In this document: piece after piece, positions 15,529-22,674 of the stretch | Layout of the letters: every line of letters begins with the position of its first letter | How positions within the stretch are numbered: position 1 is the first letter of the stretch | Assembly (NCBI GenBank): GCA_947374445.1 | Contig: CANCBY010000013.1 | Location: 1-25,104, forward strand | Direction of reading: 5' to 3' | DNA length: 25,104 nt | Origin: Pseudobdellovibrionaceae bacterium | Lineage (GTDB): Bacteria; Bdellovibrionota; Bdellovibrionia; Bdellovibrionales; Bdellovibrionaceae | Position numbers and translations under genes: made by a program | Notes under the pieces: generated by a model | Database searches by the model: none | What the model saw: only the letters and a program-made list of their open reading frames with translations | Told to the model about the DNA's origin: nothing

Positions 15529-15960
15529 CTAGACCTCTTCGTCTAAACGACGATTAAATGTCTTAGACTTGTAGCCACCCATAGCTTTTTTGTTTTTTCT
15601 AACCTCTTGCAGTTCTCGAATAATCATCGTTTTTGCATTCTCAATGCATGACAAGATCTCTAGGTCCTGAGACAAAATTCGATTTACATACTCATCTTTG
15701 ATCGCCATCGCTGATTGCATCTGACGTCGGTCTTCTGCTTTCATGGCTTGAGCTTCAGCGTCAGCGGTGTTGCGCTGGACGAGATCAAGCTCCGAATCAA
15801 GATACTTGATCATTTCAAGTATGCTTTCTCTGTTTTTGTAAAATGTTTCGAGATTATCAAAAATTCCTTGAGAGAAATTGAGAATTTCAACTTCATTCAT
15901 AGAATAGAACTTCTCAAGATAGTGATTCTTTTGATTTAAAAGCGTGATGATTCGCAGCAT
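15529..15960 (-). CDS. FliT/FlgN-like flagellar export chaperone
   Basis: The frame is open six codons further upstream, but GGAGGGACT directly before ATG 15960 fixes the start at MLRIITLLNQKNHYLEKFYS, giving 143 aa. The protein is all helix, with long heptad-like stretches (IFDNLETFYKNRESILEMIKYL and MAIKDEYVNRILSQDLEIL) and ends in a basic tail (NKKAMGGYKSKTFNRR). Size, helical makeup, the 'KDEYVNRILSQD' segment and position immediately after fliS point to a FliT or FlgN-type chaperone binding filament cap or hook-junction proteins. Sequence similarity alone does not decide between the two. It is 23 bases from fliS and ends at a terminator. Confidence 0.7.
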   Translation of the reverse strand: MLRIITLLNQKNHYLEKFYSMNEVEILNFSQGIFDNLETFYKNRESILEMIKYLDSELDLVQRNTADAEAQAMKAEDRRQMQSAMAIKDEYVNRILSQDLEILSCIENAKTMIIRELQEVRKNKKAMGGYKSKTFNRRLDEEV

Positions 15961-15983
15961 AGTCCCTCCTGGACTCAAGTTGT

Positions 15984-16376
15984 TTAAACTTTTTCAGCTT
16001 CTTCTTTTTTAATTTTTTCGACAGCCTGTTTCCATCCATCATAGAGGGTCTCAAGCACTTTCAAACTAGCTTTCAACGGCTCTGCTGAGCCTGAAAGATT
16101 TGCCTTAGTATATTGTTCCGTAATAAACATGTAGAGCTGCTCTAAATTCTTAGCAATTTCTCCACCAATTTTATGATCAAGGGTATTATTGAGCTCCATA
16201 ACTACGTCAAAAGCTCGACCAATGTTTTCGCAACGCTCAGCAATCTTTTTTTCTTCGGCGGCTTTAATCGCTCGCTTCGTGAATTTGATTGCGCCTTCAT
16301 ACATCATAAGCAAAAGCTTTTCTCGGCTTGCGCTTTGGATCGATGTATTTTTGTACTTCTGATATGGATTGCTCAT
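15984..16376 (-). CDS. fliS: Flagellin export chaperone FliS
   Basis: FliS binds the C-terminal disordered end of flagellin in the cytoplasm and prevents early polymerisation. The 130-aa length is standard. Recognisable family parts are the N-terminal NPYQKYKNTSIQSASREKLLLMMYEGAI block, the helical middle with MELNNTLDHKIGGEIAKNLEQLY, and the C-terminal LKVLETLYDGWKQAV. A Shine-Dalgarno (AGGTGAG) precedes the ATG. Its own sigma-28-type promoter sits 28-54 bases upstream, so it is transcribed with the filament genes but from a separate start. Confidence 0.97.
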   Translation of the reverse strand: MSNPYQKYKNTSIQSASREKLLLMMYEGAIKFTKRAIKAAEEKKIAERCENIGRAFDVVMELNNTLDHKIGGEIAKNLEQLYMFITEQYTKANLSGSAEPLKASLKVLETLYDGWKQAVEKIKKEEAEKV

Positions 16377-16403
16377 GCCTTCTCACCTGTTATCGATAGT
16401 TAC

Positions 16404-16430
16404 CTATCGGTTGTACAATCAGAGTCTTAA
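16404..16430 (-). promoter_or_regulatory. Sigma-28 (FliA)-type promoter of fliS
   Basis: Minus strand: TTAAGACT, 11 bases, ACCGATAG. The E. coli FliA consensus is TAAAGTTT-N11-GCCGATAA; the CCGATA core and the spacing match. A CTAGACC box (16437-16443) lies six bases upstream of the -35, as at the two flagellin promoters. Predicted transcription start is near 16396, giving a leader of about 20 bases. Confidence 0.8.
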
Positions 16431-16471
16431 GGTCTCCTAGACCACAAATCTAAAATACTATTAGCTTTCTA

Positions 16472-17845
16472 TCACTGCCTCTGGCCTAAAGACGCTATGC
16501 CCGCTACAGCCGTCCCTTGTTGATTCAGTTTTGACATTGTTGTCTCTAACGTCGCAAATTTTTGTCGGAGCGAATCTTCTTTTTTCTCAAGCTGTCTCTC
16601 TTTGCTTTCGATCCGCTTATTGATCGAATCAATTTTGGTTTGTAATCCCCGTTTTCTAATAGGAATAGGGCCATAAACTCCATCGAGTGCATTCTTAATT
16701 TGTGTCTTCACGGTAGGAACAAATCCAACGGCAAGCCCGTCGCCCTTTAAAAACTTAGCCACATCTTTAGGATCTTGGCTGACTTTCGAATTAAATTTAT
16801 CGGCATTCAAATTTAATGTTCCATTTCGATTAAATTCGATACCCAGCTCATTGATACGACTGATATTAGATTCAGTGCCCAGTTGAGGGTTAAGAATCAC
16901 TCGTCGCAAACCTGACTCGATGGTTCTCAATAAGCCATCGCCTCCCATCGGGCCCAGTTTTTCTTTTCCGTCAGGTCCTTTTACCAATTTGTGCTGATCT
17001 TGAATAAAGCTAAAAACTTTGTTGTAGGCATCAACAAAGTTTTTAATTTTTCCGCTGATGACTTCAAGATTTTCTTTCACTTTGACTTGCACTTGTCGGC
17101 CGGGTGCTGATTGCTTCAAATCGAGAGTCACACCCGGGATCAAGTCTTTAGAGGTATTGTCAGGGATTTCTACTTCGAAACCATCAATTTTTACTTTCGC
17201 ATTTTGCGCCGGCCGAGACTCTTCGAAGGCCATGTCCTGATCGCCGTCTAGCATGTAGACTGTTGGAAAATTAACTTGGCTGTCTTCGCCAGTAGCAAGG
17301 CCTGTCACCAAAAGCTTGAATGGATTTTCACGATCTTTTCTATCGTTTAGAACTTGAGCTCTGACGCCAATGTTAGCCGCATTAATTTTGTTAGCAACAG
17401 AATCTAAAGTGTTTGTCTTTCCATTAATATAAACTTCTTTAACTCCCTCTGGAGTTTGAAATTTAAGATAGCCTGTTCCTAGTTGCGATTTGTCTCGGTC
17501 AGGAAATCCGCTCGACACTGCGCCTGGCTTTTGTGCTAATTGCATGACTTCGAGCGACCAATTTCCTGTAACCCCAATCGTAGGATCTGCAACTCCATCA
17601 ATAATACTTGGATCACCGCTATTTAATTTTAAATCAGAAAAGCCTTTGGTTCCGACGAGCTCAGCTAAATTTTTTGTGACATCTTGAAGGCGCGTCTCAA
17701 GGTCAGAGACAAGTTTCATCTTGTCGTCTTCTTTTGTTTTGCTGACTTCCATTTGTTTTAGAGGGATTTTTTCTCCCTCCATAATCTGATCCACAATATT
17801 TGGTGGTAGACCAGAAGCCATTCCTGTAATTCGTATAGCGCCCAT
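16472..17845 (-). CDS. fliD: Flagellar filament cap protein FliD (HAP2)
   Basis: FliD forms the cap at the growing filament tip and guides flagellin folding. The 457 residues begin MGAIRITGMASGLPPNIVDQIM, the family's N-terminal D0 signature. The middle has VYINGKTNTLDSVANKIN, a typical FliD repeat, and the C-terminus is a coiled coil (~400-440) ending in ...LETTMSKLNQQGTAVAGIASLG, as expected for the second D0 helix. No clear Shine-Dalgarno precedes the ATG. It lies 149 bases downstream of flaG with no terminator seen between them, so it may be read through from flaG, but I find no sigma-28 site directly before it. Confidence 0.96.
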   Translation of the reverse strand: MGAIRITGMASGLPPNIVDQIMEGEKIPLKQMEVSKTKEDDKMKLVSDLETRLQDVTKNLAELVGTKGFSDLKLNSGDPSIIDGVADPTIGVTGNWSLEVMQLAQKPGAVSSGFPDRDKSQLGTGYLKFQTPEGVKEVYINGKTNTLDSVANKINAANIGVRAQVLNDRKDRENPFKLLVTGLATGEDSQVNFPTVYMLDGDQDMAFEESRPAQNAKVKIDGFEVEIPDNTSKDLIPGVTLDLKQSAPGRQVQVKVKENLEVISGKIKNFVDAYNKVFSFIQDQHKLVKGPDGKEKLGPMGGDGLLRTIESGLRRVILNPQLGTESNISRINELGIEFNRNGTLNLNADKFNSKVSQDPKDVAKFLKGDGLAVGFVPTVKTQIKNALDGVYGPIPIRKRGLQTKIDSINKRIESKERQLEKKEDSLRQKFATLETTMSKLNQQGTAVAGIASLGQRQ

Positions 17846-17994
17846 GGATTAAGTATCTCATCATGAGACAAGAAACTGTGAGTCAATAAAATGAACAGGA
17901 CTTAGACTTGTTTTGGATATTTTGGCTTATGATATGACCGAGTTTTGACTGGGCCTTCGCCCCTAATACTGTAACTCTGGGCTGGGATTTAGCC

Positions 17995-18372
17995 CTAGGC
18001 CGAGCGATTCAGTAGCTGTCCACGCTTGTCTTCTTGCATGACTTGCAAAGACCACAATTCTAGCTCAGGAATTCGACGAATAATTTTTCCGGTGGGCTCT
18101 TTCAAAAGAACAAATCTTTTGCCATCGACTTCAACCAACTCAAGATAAAGACCATTGTCTTTAACCACTGGCAAAGATCGCAGATGATCGATCGCTTGCT
18201 TAAGTTGCTCCTCTGTCATCGGCTCTTTTTGATTTTTTTTCTCATCCCCGAAAGCCTGCTGTCCATTGGCATCACGGTCGGTGGTCGACTCTGATTTGAT
18301 GGTTCTTGCAGTTGGGTCTTTCTCTCTCAGCTTGATCGGAATCACCTGATTGAGAACGCTTTTGATATCCAT
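17995..18372 (-). CDS. flaG: FlaG-family protein
   Basis: 125 aa. The first ~60 residues are polar and probably disordered. The C-terminal ~65 hold the FlaG signature: LYLELVEVDGKRFVLLKEPTG, then KIIRRIPELELW, corresponding to the family's 'L.F...e......V.viD..TgEvIRqIP.e'. FlaG proteins influence filament length and are usually encoded between fliC and fliD, exactly as here. The Shine-Dalgarno before the ATG is weak. Transcription could come by read-through of the upstream fliC hairpins or from an unseen promoter in 18373-18450. Confidence 0.88.
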   Translation of the reverse strand: MDIKSVLNQVIPIKLREKDPTARTIKSESTTDRDANGQQAFGDEKKNQKEPMTEEQLKQAIDHLRSLPVVKDNGLYLELVEVDGKRFVLLKEPTGKIIRRIPELELWSLQVMQEDKRGQLLNRSA

Positions 18373-18448
18373 GCTGACTTAACGGTAAAATTCGGGCCAG
18401 GCCTTACGAGACTGGCTGTTTTCTAGACTCAAGAAGAAAATAACAATG

Positions 18449-18525
18449 AAAAAAATGCTGCCCTAGAGTCCCCCCAGGACAAAAGCCCTGGGGGAGGTAA
18501 GGACCGGCCACCACGGAAAGTGGCC
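18449..18525 (-). terminator. Paired hairpins downstream of first flagellin gene
   Basis: On the minus strand two stems follow the fliC stop: GGCCAC/GTGGCC (18506-18511 with 18520-18525, 8-base loop) and CCCCCAGG/CCTGGGGG (18471-18478 with 18487-18494, 8-base loop). A run of seven U follows about 15 bases after the second stem (18449-18455). The distance to the U-run is longer than ideal, so it may act as an mRNA-stabilising end with partial read-through into flaG. Confidence 0.55.
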
Positions 18526-18546
18526 CAATCAATTCAATTAATTATA

Positions 18547-19380
18547 TTAACCGATCATTTTCATTGCCAGATTTGGGATTTGGTTAGCTTGTGACAAAAC
18601 AGCTGTTGATGCTTGCAACAAAATGTTGTTACGAGCCATTTCAGAAGATGCTGCAGCGATATCAGTGTCACGGATACGTGCATTGGCTGCAGATAAGTTC
18701 TCGTGCTGAACACCTAAGTTCTCAGTTGTAGACATAAATCGGTTTTGCAAAGCTCCAAGATTGGCGCGAAAGCCCGCCACTTGAGTTTGAGCTTTATCAA
18801 CAACCTCAAGAGCTGATTGCGCACCATCTTTAGATGAGAAGTCCATTGAATCTACATCCAAATTTGAAGCTGTCGCATTCAACTGGCTAGAGTCAAAAGA
18901 GATTCTGTCTTCTGATTCTTTGTTGTTGATACCCACTTGGATATCAAATTTAGCGCCCGATCCATCCAAAAGATTTTGTGTTCCAAAGCGAGTGGTTTTT
19001 GCAATTCGCTGCAACTCATCTTTAATCTGCACAACCTCTTTATTGATGTAACCGCGCTCTTGATCACCAACAGTGTCAGAAGCTGCTTGGATACCGAGTT
19101 CTCTCATACGAGTTAAAATATTTGAAACCTCATTCAATCCACCCTCTGCGACTTGTACCATCGAGATACCATCGTTCGCATTGCGTGAGGCCTGGCTCAA
19201 TGATCTGATTTGTGATTTAAGGGATTCACTGATTCCTAATCCCGCAGCATCATCGGCAGCTTTAGTGATTCGGCTTCCTGAAGAGAGCTGTGCCATGCTC
19301 TTTCCAATTGCACTCTGACTTGAAGTCAAAGTTCTTTGTGCATTAAGTGAAGCCACGTTCGTTGAAATTCTCATTCCCAT
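18547..19380 (-). CDS. fliC: Flagellin (first of three)
   Basis: Filament subunit, secreted by the flagellar type III system. It is 277 aa, a short flagellin with D0 and D1 only: N-terminal MGMRISTNVASLNAQRTL, RITKAADDAAGLGIS, ILTRMRELGIQAASDT, and C-terminal LSAANARIRDTDIAAASSEMAR, LLQASTAVLSQANQIPNLAMKMIG. The variable D2/D3 middle is lacking; only ~145-215 differ notably from the second flagellin. Serine and threonine in that region are possible glycan sites. CGGAGG precedes the ATG. Transcribed from the sigma-28-type promoter at 19604-19630 with a leader of about 215 nt. Two ATGs (codons 1 and 3) are possible starts; the spacing to GGAGG favours the first. Confidence 0.98.
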   Translation of the reverse strand: MGMRISTNVASLNAQRTLTSSQSAIGKSMAQLSSGSRITKAADDAAGLGISESLKSQIRSLSQASRNANDGISMVQVAEGGLNEVSNILTRMRELGIQAASDTVGDQERGYINKEVVQIKDELQRIAKTTRFGTQNLLDGSGAKFDIQVGINNKESEDRISFDSSQLNATASNLDVDSMDFSSKDGAQSALEVVDKAQTQVAGFRANLGALQNRFMSTTENLGVQHENLSAANARIRDTDIAAASSEMARNNILLQASTAVLSQANQIPNLAMKMIG

Positions 19381-19595
19381 AGGGAACCTCCGTTAGTTGT
19401 GTGAAATCCACTTTCACGACGAGGCCATTGACTCTACCTCAGAGTACTACAGGCCGGGTGCGCACATCCTAGGCGCTCGGGTTAATAAAACACGCTGGTC
19501 ATCATTCATCTCTACTCACTCGTCGTCGCTCGAGATGTGGCAGTCACTCCGCCATCTTTTGCTCTGAGTTTGTTTCAACTCGTGATCAACTCTGC
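19374..19595 (-). promoter_or_regulatory. Long structured 5' leader of first flagellin
   Basis: No gene fits between the start codon and the predicted transcription start near 19596. The minus-strand RNA can form GTGAAA/TTTCAC (19401-19417) just upstream of the Shine-Dalgarno and UUCCC/GGGAA (19374-19386), whose 3-base loop includes the first bases of the AUG. Blocks such as GTTGATCA and GAGTGACTGC recur in the same order in the leader of the second flagellin. Confidence 0.55.
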
Positions 19596-19603
19596 TGACC
19601 TAC

Positions 19604-19630
19604 CTTTCGGCTAGGTCCTGCAAGTCTTGA
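19604..19630 (-). promoter_or_regulatory. Sigma-28 (FliA)-type promoter of first flagellin
   Basis: Minus strand: TCAAGACT, 11 bases, GCCGAAAG, close to TAAAGTTT-N11-GCCGATAA. The same two boxes with the same spacing occur before the second flagellin, and a very similar pair before fliS. GTCTAG (19636-19641) lies five bases upstream of the -35. Confidence 0.85.
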
Positions 19631-19635
19631 GTCGA

Positions 19636-19752
19636 GTCTAGCAAAACTAGACCAGGGTCTAGTGCGAACTAGACTTTGGTTTTGAAATCTAGACGAAAGA
19701 ACGAGGATTTTCAGGGCTTTGGTCTAGGTTGGACTGATGTCTGGGCTAGGTC
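19636..19752. repeat. Cluster of seven CTAG boxes upstream of the first flagellin promoter
   Basis: CTAG, mostly inside GTCTAG, CTAGACC or CTAGGTC, starts at 19638, 19647, 19659, 19669, 19689, 19724 and 19746; an eighth at 19611 lies in the promoter spacer. Distances from the first are about 9, 21, 31, 51, 86 and 108 bases, close to whole turns of the double helix. CTAG is a rare tetramer in many bacteria, so this density is unlikely to be chance. A regulator-binding array is inferred. Confidence 0.6.
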
Positions 19753-19793
19753 TGGCTGGACTTTGGGTCGGATATTTATCATTTCAATGCAGA

Positions 19794-19821
19794 CAAAAAA
19801 ATGGCCGCAAAAAGCAGCCAT
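19794..19821 (-). terminator. Rho-independent terminator of the small periplasmic protein gene
   Basis: Minus strand ATGGCTGC and GCGGCCAT (plus-strand arms 19801-19808 and 19814-19821) form an 8-pair stem with one G-U pair and a TTTTT loop, followed directly by six or more T. It separates this gene from the flagellin promoter region. Confidence 0.92.
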
Positions 19822-19854
19822 GATGTTCTTATTTAAGAAGACTAAACCTGTGAT

Positions 19855-20316
19855 TTAGTTTTTTAGGTAGCGAGTGCAAACAACGTCTTCTACTAGTTTT
19901 TGTCCATCACGCTTTACAAGAGTCAACAGAGCCGAAGTTTTATCGCCATAAGCCAGAGGAGCTACATAAGAGAAGTTAACTTCTAATACTAGTGCAGAAA
20001 GATATCCCAATTTTGTTCCACCGATCAGCTCACCCTTGCGGTTGCTCTCTGAAACTCTGAGATCAACGTTAGCAATGTAAGTTGCAGATTTTGAAGACAA
20101 TGTGTTTTTAACATCAGAAAAGCTTGCGATTGTTTTGTTGCCACGGCCCACGTTAGCATCTGATACAACCATGATAGCTGCATTGCGAGTTCCGCTAGCT
20201 GCTTGTGTGTGGTTGTAGACTTGAATGTTCAAGCCAGATTCAGTGATACATTTAAAACCATCTGCGTGAGCGATTGTACCTGCCAATAATGCGATTGAAA
20301 TTACTAGTGCTTTCAT
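19855..20316 (-). CDS. Small periplasmic protein, unknown function
   Basis: The frame extends ten codons further upstream. The ATG at 20316 is chosen because AGGGAG lies eight bases before it and the protein then begins with a textbook signal peptide (MKALVISIALLAGTIAHA|DG). The product is 153 aa. The mature part is a beta-rich domain of ~135 residues with just two cysteines, near each end (FKCITESG and DVVCTRYLKN), well placed for one disulfide that ties the sheet. I do not recognise the family. Monocistronic, with its own promoter and terminator; it lies between filament genes but shows no flagellar feature. Confidence 0.8.
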   Translation of the reverse strand: MKALVISIALLAGTIAHADGFKCITESGLNIQVYNHTQAASGTRNAAIMVVSDANVGRGNKTIASFSDVKNTLSSKSATYIANVDLRVSESNRKGELIGGTKLGYLSALVLEVNFSYVAPLAYGDKTSALLTLVKRDGQKLVEDVVCTRYLKN

Positions 20317-20372
20317 TGAGAACTCCCTGTGTTTGCACACGAACATCTGTGTGTGTTTGTTTTGTGAGATGG

Positions 20373-20401
20373 GTTTTAGGGCGTTCGCTAGATTTTGTAA
20401 A
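20373..20401 (-). promoter_or_regulatory. Sigma-70-like promoter of the small periplasmic protein gene
   Basis: Minus strand TTTACA, 17 bases, TAAAAC: five of six matches to the -35 and four of six to the -10, at optimal spacing. It would start transcription about 50 bases before the ATG at 20316. Confidence 0.5.
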
Positions 20402-20465
20402 ATGAATGATAATTAGGTTAATATGCTAAAAATGAATATATCACAGACTTAGGGTGATTTTAATT

Positions 20466-20499
20466 GCATATATGCGTAAAATGGAGGACAATTTACGCA
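20466..20499. promoter_or_regulatory. Overlapping palindromes at the ribosome binding site of the ATPase gene
   Basis: GCATATATGC (20466-20475) is a perfect 10-base palindrome. TGCGTAAA (20473-20480) and TTTACGCA (20492-20499) form an 8-base inverted repeat. Its 11-base loop holds the Shine-Dalgarno GGAGG, and its right arm ends just before the ATG at 20501. It could be an operator for autoregulation or an RNA hairpin; both are inference. Confidence 0.5.
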
Positions 20500-20500
20500 C

Positions 20501-21661
20501 ATGATAGATAGATTATCTAAAATATCGAAAAAACAGAGCTTTTTCTTGTTTGGACCACGAGGATCCGGCAAATCAACCCTGCTCAAACAGCTCTTTGAGA
20601 AAGAAAACCCACTTTGGATCGATCTTTTGGACCAACGCCGTGAGTTTGAGCTCGCATCGGATCCAGAGTTTCTACTAGAGCTTTGGTCGTCCCAAAAACC
20701 AAAATGGATTGTCATTGATGAAATTCAAAAAAATCCTCGTCTCCTTGATGTTGTTCATCGCTCAATTGAAACTCATAATATACATTTTGCTTTAACTGGC
20801 TCCAGTGCACGCAAACTAAAAAGAGACTCAGCCAATTTACTGGCAGGTCGAGCAGCATCATACACTCTATCACCTTTTTCGGCGTTGGAACTTAACGATG
20901 CTTTTGATCTTCAGCAAGCCCTCACCACCGGTTTATTACCTCGCTTTTGGGATCAAGAAATTCTAGAAGCAGATCGTGTACGAGCGCTCTACGCTTATGT
21001 GCAAACCTACTTGAAAGAAGAAGTCGCTGCCGAGCAACTGGTACGTAATTTAGACCCTTTTCGCAGAGTTCTTATTTCTGCAGCCCAGTCGAATACAAAA
21101 ATAATAAACTATGCAGCTATTGAGCGAGATGCTGGAGTTAAGCCCTCACAAGCAGAGAGACATTTTGAAATATTATGTGACACACTTATCGGTCGTCACC
21201 TAGAGCCATTTGAAACTTCAATTCGGAAACGACAAAGCAAAAAAAGTAAATTTTATTTCTTTGATACTGGAATTGTCAGGGCTCTTACAAATTTAGCCGG
21301 CGAATCTCTCAACTCATCAACTTTTGAGTATGGAGAACTTTTTGAAACATTCTTAATCAATGAGTTTTTTAAACTATCTGAAGCTCTTGAAAAGAGATGG
21401 CGCTTATCTTATTTGCGCACAAAAGGCGATATCGAGATTGATCTAATTATCGAAAAACCTAGAGGCGCGCCGCTTCTTATAGAAATAAAATCATCTAAAA
21501 TAAAACCTACAGCAGAGAAATTAATTTCACTTATAAGAATGTCTAAAGAATTTAATGGGTCGACTTCATATCTTTTATCGAATTATGAAACCCCAATAAC
21601 GATTGAAGGTATTAGATGCCTTCATTGGCGGTCAGCTCTAAAAGAAATTTTTGAAATTTAA
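20501..21661 (+). CDS. AAA-type ATPase with C-terminal DUF4143 domain
   Basis: 386 aa. The AAA_14-type ATPase domain has the P-loop GPRGSGKST (18-26), Walker B WIVIDEIQ (~69-76) and a sensor segment FALTGSSARKLK (~97-107). The C-terminal DUF4143 region ends with a PD-(D/E)xK-like pattern, GDIEIDLIIE then LLIEIKSSK. Genes of this family are numerous, patchily spread and often found in mobile or accessory positions; their cellular role is not settled. No in-frame start exists upstream before a stop, so ATG 20501 stands although GGAGG is 13 bases away, wider than usual. It is on the opposite strand to the flagellin genes that flank it and more A+T-rich than they are, which suggests a later insertion. 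Confidence 0.9.
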   Translation: MIDRLSKISKKQSFFLFGPRGSGKSTLLKQLFEKENPLWIDLLDQRREFELASDPEFLLELWSSQKPKWIVIDEIQKNPRLLDVVHRSIETHNIHFALTGSSARKLKRDSANLLAGRAASYTLSPFSALELNDAFDLQQALTTGLLPRFWDQEILEADRVRALYAYVQTYLKEEVAAEQLVRNLDPFRRVLISAAQSNTKIINYAAIERDAGVKPSQAERHFEILCDTLIGRHLEPFETSIRKRQSKKSKFYFFDTGIVRALTNLAGESLNSSTFEYGELFETFLINEFFKLSEALEKRWRLSYLRTKGDIEIDLIIEKPRGAPLLIEIKSSKIKPTAEKLISLIRMSKEFNGSTSYLLSNYETPITIEGIRCLHWRSALKEIFEI

Positions 21662-21689
21662 ATAGTAGCAACATCATCCCTCAAACGAA

Positions 21690-21756
21690 GGACCCCAGGT
21701 CAGTGCAGGCACCGCCCTGGGTAGGTTGGTCCTGAGGAGGAATGGACACCTCCTCA
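21690..21756. terminator. Strong nested hairpins between the convergent ATPase and flagellin genes
   Basis: A long interrupted stem pairs GGAC-CCCAGG (21690-21699) with CCTGGG (21716-21721) and GTCC (21729-21732), with GTGC/GCAC inside (21703-21712). A second stem follows: TGAGGAGG (21733-21740) with CCTCCTCA (21749-21756). Placed just after the plus-strand stop at 21661. No long U-run follows, so it may be a stability element or an RNA of its own. Confidence 0.5.
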
Positions 21757-21780
21757 AAACTTTTCACTAAAATAAATATT

Positions 21781-21828
21781 ATAAAAAGACTCTCATCATA
21801 AGATGATCTACTAACAGTCGATCATCTT
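21781..21828 (-). terminator. Terminator-like hairpin downstream of second flagellin
   Basis: Minus strand AAGATGATC/GATCATCTT (plus-strand arms 21800-21808 and 21820-21828), 9 perfect pairs with an 11-base loop, starting about 12 bases after the stop. TCTTTTTAT follows 10-15 bases later. Confidence 0.55.
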
Positions 21829-21840
21829 CGGCTTCGGTTA

Positions 21841-22674
21841 TTAACCAATCATCTTCATAGCCAAGTTAGGAATCTGATTTGCTTGTGACAACACAGCCGT
21901 TGAAGCTTGCAACAAAATGTTGTTACGTGCTGACTCCGAAGAAGCCGCAGCGATATCGGTATCACGGATGCGTGAGTTCGCAGCAGACAAGTTCTCAGTT
22001 TGAGTTCCCAAGTTCTCAGTCGTAGATTGAAATCGATTTTGGAGAGCACCAAGATTTGCGCGATAGCTCGCAACAACTCCTTGGGCTTTATCAAGCATCT
22101 CCAGAGCACCTTGAGCACCCTCTTTAGAGGAGATATCGACACCATCCACGCCTAAAGTCGACAAACTGCCATCGATTTGTGAGGCTTTGAATGAAATTCT
22201 ATCTTGAAAGCTGTTGTTGTTAATACCGACTTGGATGTCAAAGTCTGGTGAGTGGCCATCAAGTAAGTTTGTTTTATTATATCGAGTAGTTTGCGAGATA
22301 CGATCCATCTCAAGTTTTAATTGCTGAACCTCTGTGTTCGCAAAGCCACGCTCGGCCTCACCAACGGTGTCTGAAGCCGCTTGGATCGATAGTTCTCTCA
22401 TACGAGTCAAGATGTTTGAACTTTCAGTCAATCCACCCTCTGCCACTTGCACCATCGAGATACCATCGTTGGCATTGCGTGAAGCCTGACCTAATGATCT
22501 GATTTGTGATTTCAAATTTTCTGAAATCCCAAGGCCCGCAGCATCGTCAGCTGCTTTTGTGATTCGGCTACCAGAAGAGAGCTGTGCCATGCTCTTACCG
22601 ATAGCATTTTGTGAAGATGCTAATGTACGTTGTGCATTCAAAGATACCACGTTTGTCGAAATACGCATTCCCAT
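21841..22674 (-). CDS. fliC: Flagellin (second of three)
   Basis: 277 aa, the same length as the first flagellin and nearly identical to it over the first ~100 and last ~60 residues (MGMRISTNVVSLNAQRTL at the start, LLQASTAVLSQANQIPNLAMKMIG at the end). The middle (~105-215) differs, e.g. FANTEVQQLKLEMDRISQTTRY in place of YINKEVVQIKDELQRIAKTTRF. D0 and D1 only. TGGAGG precedes the ATG. Driven by the sigma-28-type promoter at 22954-22980 through a leader of about 270 nt. A recent duplication with diverging surface-exposed middle is the likely history. Confidence 0.98.
   Translation of the reverse strand: MGMRISTNVVSLNAQRTLASSQNAIGKSMAQLSSGSRITKAADDAAGLGISENLKSQIRSLGQASRNANDGISMVQVAEGGLTESSNILTRMRELSIQAASDTVGEAERGFANTEVQQLKLEMDRISQTTRYNKTNLLDGHSPDFDIQVGINNNSFQDRISFKASQIDGSLSTLGVDGVDISSKEGAQGALEMLDKAQGVVASYRANLGALQNRFQSTTENLGTQTENLSAANSRIRDTDIAAASSESARNNILLQASTAVLSQANQIPNLAMKMIG

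Noticed and set aside
17846..17994. Sigma-28 promoter directly before fliD
   Set aside because: TCAAAACT and GCCAAAAT are present on the minus strand but 14 bases apart rather than 11, and the -10 lacks CCGA.
19380..19600. Flagellin leader considered as a GEMM (c-di-GMP) riboswitch
   Set aside because: The conserved GEMM core sequences are not present; only generic stems are seen.
19636..19752. CTAG-rich repeats considered as a CRISPR array
   Set aside because: The shared unit is only 6-10 bases, spacing is 9-35 bases and there are no long identical repeats or cas genes.
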